Assembly: GCA_022701365.1 (NCBI GenBank)
Contig: JAKUHH010000094.1
Coordinates: 1,043-65,042, forward strand
DNA: 64,000 nucleotides
From: Mycocentrospora acerina
Taxonomy: Eukaryota > Ascomycota > Dothideomycetes > Pleosporales
Direction: 5' to 3'
Shown: positions 57,506 to 64,000 of the stretch, piece after piece
Position numbering within the stretch: position 1 is the first letter of the stretch
Layout: each line of letters begins with the position of its first letter
Made by a program: the position numbers and the translations under genes
Notes under the pieces: model-generated
The model's input: only the letters and a program-made list of their open reading frames with translations
What the model was told of the DNA's origin: nothing
The model's database searches: none

Positions 57506-57831
57506 GATGGTGTTCGATGGAGCCCGCGGATATCGGGACGGTTTTGAAGTAGGTTGTTAGCTCACGCGTCGCGGAAAGTCGGAAGATGCGATCGTTTACC
57601 GAGGGAGATGCTAGCCTCGCGCATCTACCACCTGAGAGGTCGACTGCTTGGCTTGAACGCCAACGGGATTGCATTAGTTAGATGTCATGGCTTGTCGATG
57701 TTACCTGAGGACTAAAGCAGGACCCACTTGGTCATGATATTCGCGTCGTCTGCAGTCAAACTTATTTGCGCTTTTCATTCTTTCTGTACTTAACATTTTC
57801 AACAGAGAAACTCCATCGCCCTATCATCACA
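57506..57831. promoter_or_regulatory. Divergent promoter of the Zn2Cys6 factor and the GH3 gene
   Basis: A 326-bp shared intergenic region. It contains the CCG-N7-CGG element at 57524-57536, close to the regulator's start. No other gene could fit. Confidence 0.65.
57524..57536. promoter_or_regulatory. Candidate Zn2Cys6 binding site, copy 1
   Basis: CCGCGGATATCGG, followed by GA. Zn2Cys6 dimers typically bind paired CGG triplets in fixed spacing. The same 13-mer with one change occurs at 60663-60675 before the GH78 gene. Confidence 0.5.
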
Positions 57832-60527
57832 ATGGGTGACTTTCCTGCGGCCTCCAAGATGTTCGAAGTAGACGAGGTGCTTGAGCAATTGACGGCCAAA
57901 GAGAAAATCGATCTGCTCGCAGGTATGCTAGATGGGCAACAATACAAAGCTGTAACGCTAACCAAACAGGCATTGATTTCTGGCACACGAAAAGCGTACC
58001 ACGTTTGAAGATTCCATCCATTAGATTTTCAGACGGTCCCAATGGTGTGCGCGGCACGCGATTCTTCAACGGCGTCCCAGCAGCCTGCTTTCCCTGTGGT
58101 ACTGGTCTTGCATCAACATGGGATGTGCAATTACTTCGCCGGGCTGGCGAGCTGATGGGAGTAGAGTCGCAAGCAAAGGGCGCAAGCGTCCTACTTGGGC
58201 CGACTGTCAATATGCAGCGCAGCCCTCTGGGCGGTCGAGGCTTTGAGTCTTTTTCTGAGGACCCAGTACTTTCTGGATCATGTGCTGCGGCGATCGTCAA
58301 TGGAATTCAAGGGACCGGAGTTCAGGCCGCAATCAAACATTTTGTAGCAAACGACCAGGAACATGAGAGAATGGCGGTCGACTCCATTGTGACCGAGCGC
58401 GCTCTTCGAGAGATTTACCTTCTCCCATTCCAAATAGCCGTACGAGATGCGAATCCCGCGTCATTTATGACCTCGTACAACAAAGTCAATAGTATCCATG
58501 TTAGTGAGAATAAAAAACTCATACATGATGTTCTAAGAGGAGAATGGAACTGGGAAGGCCTAGTCATGAGTGACTGGTAAGTAAAACTATCCCTGAGACA
58601 GATTTCAGCCTGAAAGAGTACGTCAGGCTAATATTTATTTTCAGGTATGGTACCTACTCAACCTCGGAAGCTGTAAATGCTGGTCTCGACCTTGAAATGC
58701 CAGGCCCCTCTCGCTGGCGGGGCCAACTTCTGCACCATGCTATAATAGCGAAGAAGATCAATCTCAACATAGTTGATGAGCGAGTTCGAGCTGTGCTCAA
58801 ATGCGTCCAACGAGCCGTGGCAACGGGCATTCCAGAGAATGCGCCAGAAGAAGGACGAGACGTTCCCGAAACTTCGGCTTTATTGAGAGAGATATCTGGG
58901 CAGAGTATAGTTCTGCTTAAAAATGAGAATCAGGTTCTTCCTTTCAAGAAAGATAAGAAGGCATGTAGAATCTACACAATCAGGTCCAAATGGTGCTAAC
59001 AATCGGCATTAGGTCCTTGTCATAGGGCCAAACGCCAAAACTGCAGTATTTTCTGGAGGAGGTTCAGCATCCCTGCGGCCCTACTACGCAGTCACACCAT
59101 TCGATGGGATCTCGCAGAAAGCGCAGGAGGTTCAGTACTCAGTAGGGTGCCATGCACACAAGATGCTTCCTGTTCTTGGACCAAGTATGAAAACCGCGGA
59201 TGGCCAAGTTGGAGTCACTTTCAGAGCTTTTACATCACCACCTACCGACTCAGGACGTAAAGTGGTCGACACTATTCATTTAGTAGATACCGACATGTAT
59301 TTTGCTGATTACTATCACCCTGTAATCACGGAAGATTTGTGGTGGGGCGAGATTGAAAGCTTTTATACGGCAGAAGAGACATGCGAGTTTGAGTTTGGGC
59401 TTGCTGTCTTTGGAACTGCGAACCTTTACGTTGACGGCGAGCTCATTGTTGACAATGAGTCAAAGCAGCGAAGTGGAGGGACTTTCTTCAATGTCGGAAC
59501 AGTCGAAGAGACAGGCACAAAGAATATCGTTTCTGGCAAAACGTACAAGATCAAGGTTGTATTCGCCAGTGGCGCAGCATCTAAGATCAAGGATGCGGAT
59601 GGCGTAGTCTCCTTCGGAGGTGGAGGCGTGCGCATTGGCGGCGCGAAAGTTTTGGATGCCGATGGTGAAATATTCAGGGCGGCTGAACTAGCCAAAACAG
59701 TCGATCAAGTGGTGCTCTGTGTTGGCTTGAACGCCGACTTCGAGCAAGAGGGCCACGATCGTCTGCACATGGACCTGCCAGGCCGTACCAATGACCTTAT
59801 CACTGCTGTAGCAGCTGCAAACCCACGTACCGTTGTGGTGGTACAATCTGGCACTCCTGTCAGTATGCCATGGAGCGAAACCGTAGCCGGAGTTGTACAG
59901 GCATGGTACGGAGGAAACGAGACAGGTAATTCCATTGCGGATGTACTGTTCGGCGATACCAATCCGTCGGGCAAGCTTCCGCTCTCGTTTCCAGTGCGCG
60001 TCCAAGATAATCCAGCCTATCTCAACTACAGGTCAGAGCGTGGACGCGTACTATATGGAGAAGATGTATACATTGGTTATCGATACTACGAAGCGGTCAA
60101 GAAGCCCGTTCTCTGGCCCTTTGGGTGGGGTTTGTCATATACAAGCTTCTCGCTTTCCGACGTCGATCTAAAGCTAAAGACAAGTGAAGGAAAAGAGGTT
60201 CTCGTAGTTGACTTATCCCTCACCAATACTGGCAACTTCGATGGATTCGAGGTAGTGCAATTGTATGTTTCACAAAGTTCTCCATCAATCAGACGCCCAC
60301 CCAAGGAGCTGAAGGGCTTTGTGAAGGTTTTTGTTCCTCGCGGGCAAACCAAAGTAGCGACAGTTATTGTTGAGCAAAAATACGCGACAAGCTTCTGGGA
60401 CGAGGAGCGCAATTCATGGATAGAGGAGGCTGATACTTACGATATTTTAGTCGGCACAAACAGCGTTGATGTGTCATTGGCGGCTTCCTTCAAGGTCAGC
60501 AAGACAACATGGTGGTCTGGGCCGTAG
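57832..60527 (+). CDS. GH3 beta-glucosidase with PA14 insert, apparently intracellular
   Basis: Releases terminal glucose from beta-glucosides. Exons 57832-57922, 57970-58576, 58645-58960, 59013-60527; 842 aa. No signal peptide: it begins MGDFPAASKMFEVDEVLEQL. Catalytic nucleophile Asp, about residue 232, lies in GLVMSDWYGTYS across intron 2. Other GH3 marks are RFSDGPNGVRGTRF, NMQRSPLGGRGFESFSEDP and KHFVANDQEHER. A PA14-like domain (about residues 390-540) is inserted in the second sandwich domain, then a fibronectin-III-like C-terminus (GFEVVQLYVS...RPPKELKGF). Intron 58961-59012 starts with GC (GCATGT); a GT choice breaks the frame. It sits between its likely regulator and the GH78 gene. 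Confidence 0.92.
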
Positions 60528-61053
60528 GTTCTGATTTTACAGTTCAACAGTCTGCAAAATTTGAACACTTTTAATGCGATCGTTATCCCGTGACCACGTG
60601 GTCTAGTCGTGATAGAGTCTAAGTGATTGGATGGCGCAGACTTGCGGGTGATGTTGGCAACGCCGCGTATATCGGGAGAGAAATGGGCGCTATCTCTTAG
60701 TTTTCTCTATATAGTCTAGCTCGCATAGCTGTGGGGCTGTGCGGGGAAGGATAAGCGTACCAATTGCCTTGTCGGGCCAGCAGAAGTGTTGCATATTGAG
60801 AGTAAATCATCATACTACAGGGATCGAAACCCTTGGTCTCCGCAAGCGTGACTTTCACATCTGCACGACAACGGCGTATATCTGGCAACTAACACGTTTT
60901 GATGCCTATAGCTTAATGCGCTACATCGCATAAAACTAGAAATCAAGGTCTTTATCCGCAATTGCTGGTCATCAAGTCCACAATTTGCCAGTCCTCGCCT
61001 TTATGAACGTCGTTCTCGAATCCAAAGACACAAATCACGCCTAGCTGCTCGAC
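60528..61053. promoter_or_regulatory. GH3 3' region and GH78 promoter
   Basis: 526 bp in tandem orientation between the two glycosidases. It holds the CCG-N7-CGG element at 60663-60675 and a TATA-like CTATATAG near 60709. Confidence 0.6.
60663..60675. promoter_or_regulatory. Candidate Zn2Cys6 binding site, copy 2
   Basis: CCGCGTATATCGG, followed by GA; twelve of thirteen bases match copy 1 and the CCG and CGG ends and 7-bp spacing are kept. It lies about 380 bp before the GH78 start codon. Confidence 0.5.
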
Positions 61054-63549
61054 ATGGACGCATCACTTCTCGACACAGAATGGATATGGCACCCCGACTG
61101 GGTTGATCATGGCAACTCCACTGGAGGCTTCGTCCATTTCCGGAAACAGCTGGATCTCGAAAATATCCCCATGGACCCGCTCAAGATCCAAATCACAGCC
61201 GATACAAAATACAAATTATACGTGAACAGTGCACTTGTTCACGCTGGACCAGTAAAAGGAGACGAGCACATGTGGTTCTATGACGAGGTCGACGTGCAGC
61301 CGTTCTTGAAAGTTGGTGTGAATCGGATCAGCGTTCGGGTCTTGCGTTTCTACTACGCTACGCCGTATGCAACTACTTTCCCTCGGTTGCCTATCCCAGG
61401 TCTATTTATTCGGACACCAGATCCTCAAAATCGCGAAATATATGGTCTCCAGAGTGACGGGACATGGCAATGTGCACTTGATTTTACCACTGCCCTACCC
61501 GTTGATCAAAACGAGGACGATTTTCTACACATTTATGAATATGTAGATTCTACACGTGGGCATTCCCTGCAGTGGGTGTCTGCAAAACGTCTTCAACTTC
61601 CCACGTCTCACGGCCTGGCTCCACCATGGATACTTTGTCCCAGAATGATACCAGCACCTAAGCCACGTGTCGCGGGGTTCAAATCAATTCAAAACATCCA
61701 AAGTCCTCTACCACATGCCATGTGGGAGAATCTTCTTCTTTCTTCGTCCGGCACTGCAAATGCCCTGCGACTGCCAGCTGGTACCTCTCACCACGTCGAA
61801 ATCGAGACAGAACACCATATCACGGCGATGCTTTCGTTCTTGTTTAAAAGACCATCAAATGAAGGTAGCGTTTTACGCGTGATGTATTCAGAGTGCTACG
61901 AGGATGAGCCTGAATTTGTGCCATATGTGCGCAGGAAAGGCGATCGAACCGATTCCACAAAGCGACTTTACGGCCCTCAAGACAAATACACGTTTGCAGG
62001 TCAAACCGGAGCTGAAGTCGCCTTGGACTTAGGCTATTTGGAAGATCCGATGAGTGACGAAAATTTTCTTCCTTTCCATTACCGTACACTGCGATTTGTG
62101 TCGCTGGACATTGACGTTGCTGAAAGTAGTGACCTAGTAATGACAGGTCTTGAACTTCTTGAAACACACTACCCACTGGAGGTCCTCGGAGCATTTCGTC
62201 TCCCAACTCCAGATACGCACGCAGATTTGTATCATCTGATGTGGAAAAATAGCATTCAGACACTGGTCAACTGTATGCATGACTGCTACGAAGATTGTCC
62301 TTTTTACGAGCAGTTACAGTATGCCATGGACGTCAGGAGTTCTTGTCTTTTTACCTACGCTATTTCTGGCGACGACAGGATGGCTCGCCAGGCTATCATT
62401 CAGTTACGTAACTCATACCGGCCTGGAATAGGATTGATTGCAAGTCGTAGCCCATCACATCAGTTACAGATAATACCTCACTTCTCTCTATTTTGGATAT
62501 GTACAGTGACGGATCACTTTGAACACTTCGCCGACGAACATTTTACGCGCCAGTTTCTCGCTACCTGTGACGGTATACTTGAAACGTTTGCCCGTCGGAT
62601 AGACGCCACCATTGGACTGATTGCATCAGGAAAGAAAGAACTAGCAACAACCTGGGATTTTGTTGATTGGGCTGTTGAGTGGCAACCGATGGGTATTCCT
62701 CAACAAAGTACTGGCTTCCAAACTTTCACCAGCTTAATATATGCATATACACTGCAGAGGCTTGCTCGTGTTGTAAGTCATCTAAGTCGTCCAGCACTCG
62801 GCCAGGAATATACGTCAAGATCAGATGCCATAATCGATGCTGTACGTGCCCATTCTTGGGACGGTACTGCTATTACGGATGGTCTGGTCGAAAAAGTGGT
62901 CCCCTCAAAAGATTTCAGCCAACAAAACCAGATTTGGGGAATTTTGTCCGGAGCCGTGAAAGATGACGAGGCTGAAGTCTTGCTTGCCCGTTGCCTGAAA
63001 CCCAAGAATGGACCAGCAAAAGACGCCGGAGAAGATGTCCACTTCACAAAAGCATCAATGGCCATGTCCATATACACACTAAGAGCTATGTCGAAGGTTG
63101 GAAAGTCATTTTACGATAACATGTTCCACACGTTTTGGGAACCTTGGCGACATCAAATATCTCAGAACCTAACAACCTGGTGCGAGGACGACATTACTTT
63201 GCGATCAGACTGCCATGCATGGAGTTCTGTACCGTTGTATGAGTTTATGACTGAAGTGGCTGGTATGACACCAACCGCCCCAGGCTGGCATGGTATTACC
63301 TTCAAGCCTCGAGTTGCCTTGTTTCCTACTTTCGATGCTAAAGTTCCGCTTGGAGGTCTACTAGCACCCGGCGTTGCGCATGTTGCTTGGATAACAGAAT
63401 CTGACTCGGCGAGCATTCGCGTCTCGGTCGAGCTTCAGAACATACCACACAAAGCCGTCACGCTACGCGTGATGTTCCCAGATGGACGAGTGGAGGAGCA
63501 TATCGGGCCAAACGTATCCGTAGTCTTCGAACTGAAAAGCAGTTCATGA
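61054..63549 (+). CDS. GH78 alpha-L-rhamnosidase, apparently intracellular
   Basis: Removes terminal alpha-L-rhamnose from glycosides such as flavonoid rutinosides or saponins. A single exon of 831 aa, with no signal peptide (MDASLLDTEWIWHPDWVDHG). The N-terminal half is beta-sandwich (FVHFRKQLDL, ITADTKYKLYVNSALV, GPVKGDEHMWFYDEVDV), as in GH78 accessory domains. The catalytic (alpha/alpha)6 barrel begins near residue 380 with HDCYEDCPFYEQLQYAMDVRSS, the typical rhamnosidase segment carrying acidic active-site residues, and continues through TTWDFVDWAVEW. A C-terminal sandwich (ITFKPRVALF...ASIRVSVEL) closes it. It is the only long intron-free gene of the group. The exact sugar substrate cannot be read from sequence. 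Confidence 0.9.
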   Translation: MDASLLDTEWIWHPDWVDHGNSTGGFVHFRKQLDLENIPMDPLKIQITADTKYKLYVNSALVHAGPVKGDEHMWFYDEVDVQPFLKVGVNRISVRVLRFYYATPYATTFPRLPIPGLFIRTPDPQNREIYGLQSDGTWQCALDFTTALPVDQNEDDFLHIYEYVDSTRGHSLQWVSAKRLQLPTSHGLAPPWILCPRMIPAPKPRVAGFKSIQNIQSPLPHAMWENLLLSSSGTANALRLPAGTSHHVEIETEHHITAMLSFLFKRPSNEGSVLRVMYSECYEDEPEFVPYVRRKGDRTDSTKRLYGPQDKYTFAGQTGAEVALDLGYLEDPMSDENFLPFHYRTLRFVSLDIDVAESSDLVMTGLELLETHYPLEVLGAFRLPTPDTHADLYHLMWKNSIQTLVNCMHDCYEDCPFYEQLQYAMDVRSSCLFTYAISGDDRMARQAIIQLRNSYRPGIGLIASRSPSHQLQIIPHFSLFWICTVTDHFEHFADEHFTRQFLATCDGILETFARRIDATIGLIASGKKELATTWDFVDWAVEWQPMGIPQQSTGFQTFTSLIYAYTLQRLARVVSHLSRPALGQEYTSRSDAIIDAVRAHSWDGTAITDGLVEKVVPSKDFSQQNQIWGILSGAVKDDEAEVLLARCLKPKNGPAKDAGEDVHFTKASMAMSIYTLRAMSKVGKSFYDNMFHTFWEPWRHQISQNLTTWCEDDITLRSDCHAWSSVPLYEFMTEVAGMTPTAPGWHGITFKPRVALFPTFDAKVPLGGLLAPGVAHVAWITESDSASIRVSVELQNIPHKAVTLRVMFPDGRVEEHIGPNVSVVFELKSSS

Positions 63550-64000
63550 GGTGATGTCGGTAGAATGATACTCCGAGCTGAACAATAAAGACCCCGCATT
63601 CTCCACAAGCATGGTGGTCGTTGGTACCCTGTACTAGTAATTTTGCCCTGCTTCACTAGGCTTGCCCTTGGCAGTGCCAAGCTGACACAATTCTACCCGT
63701 GCATACGCGTATCCAATTCTGATTGAAACCTACATACCGCTAAAACAAGTCTTCCTCTCAGGTTTCGGAACCAAGTCTTGGCATTTACATAATCAGAGCT
63801 TCCGCGTATTGATGTTTGGCTACAAAGGGCAGCAAAGATGATTCTGAGCCTCATGTGATCGACGTCAACCAATTTAAGCATAAACTTGTCGGAACATGAC
63901 CACGTGAGCGACAAGGTCCTTTTAACTGCCCTATGCACAGTTTCCCTGGTGTTTTCTTACGCATGTTACCACTAATTTCTACAAGAATTTATGGTCGTTA
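63550..64000. other. Right-edge intergenic, no gene recognised
   Basis: 451 bp after the GH78 gene without a supported exon; any further cluster member would start beyond the window. Confidence 0.5.

Noticed and set aside
60810..60840. tRNA-like B-box (GGGATCGAAACCC)
   Set aside because: No matching acceptor stem, A-box or anticodon arm lies at the right distance.
1..64000. CRISPR-like arrays or operons
   Set aside because: The DNA is fungal nuclear; tandem repeats here are minisatellites or coding repeats without spacers.

Overview
The window is nuclear DNA of a filamentous ascomycete. The gene set (Pex26-type peroxin, CBM18 chitin-binding modules, GH12/GH3/GH78 glycosidases, a seven-helix Git3/cAMP-receptor-like GPCR), short introns (mostly 45-80 bp with GTAAGT-like donors and CTAAC/CTGAC branch sites), dispersed single 5S rRNA genes and RIP-like mutation in repeats all point to Pezizomycotina, probably Dothideomycetes/Pleosporales. 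The class-level placement is an inference from style, not from a search.

Layout. (1) 1-14.5 kb is a gene-dense, GC-balanced block: a stop-bearing Fot1/pogo transposase fragment, a THADA/Trm732-like protein, Pfs2, DGAT1, Pex8 and a TMEM170-like protein. (2) 14.5-39 kb is a mostly AT-rich, gene-poor compartment. It holds two identical 5S rRNA genes, a GPCR, several orphan proteins, a THEM6-like hot-dog protein, an F-box protein, a decayed chitin-binding gene, three diverged LTR-like repeats and a secreted protein with two internal repeat arrays. (3) 39.4-50.4 kb returns to housekeeping and lipid genes: Phs1-type dehydratase, Pex26, a CAF1/PARN-type nuclease, a wax-synthase-like acyltransferase broken by one in-frame stop, and a GH12 glucanase. 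(4) 52.8-63.5 kb carries a cellulose-synthase-like GT2 and then a compact group: a Zn2Cys6 regulator divergent from a GH3 beta-glucosidase, followed by a GH78 alpha-L-rhamnosidase.

The most interesting unit is 55.5-63.5 kb. Both glycosidases lack a visible signal peptide, so they look cytosolic. A 13-bp dyad-like motif, CCG-N7-CGG, occurs with one mismatch in the regulator/GH3 divergent promoter and again upstream of GH78. This suggests a small self-regulated system for stripping rhamnose and glucose from an imported rhamnosyl-glucoside, not described here beyond inference.

Other recurring signals are two GC-AG introns with the same GCATGT donor, CpA-to-TpA type damage in a transposase and in a chitin-binding gene, and several genes whose coding strand flips abruptly from C-rich to G-rich near the 3' end. 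Gene models were built by hand from frames and splice signals; each multi-exon model given as firm adds up to a whole number of codons.
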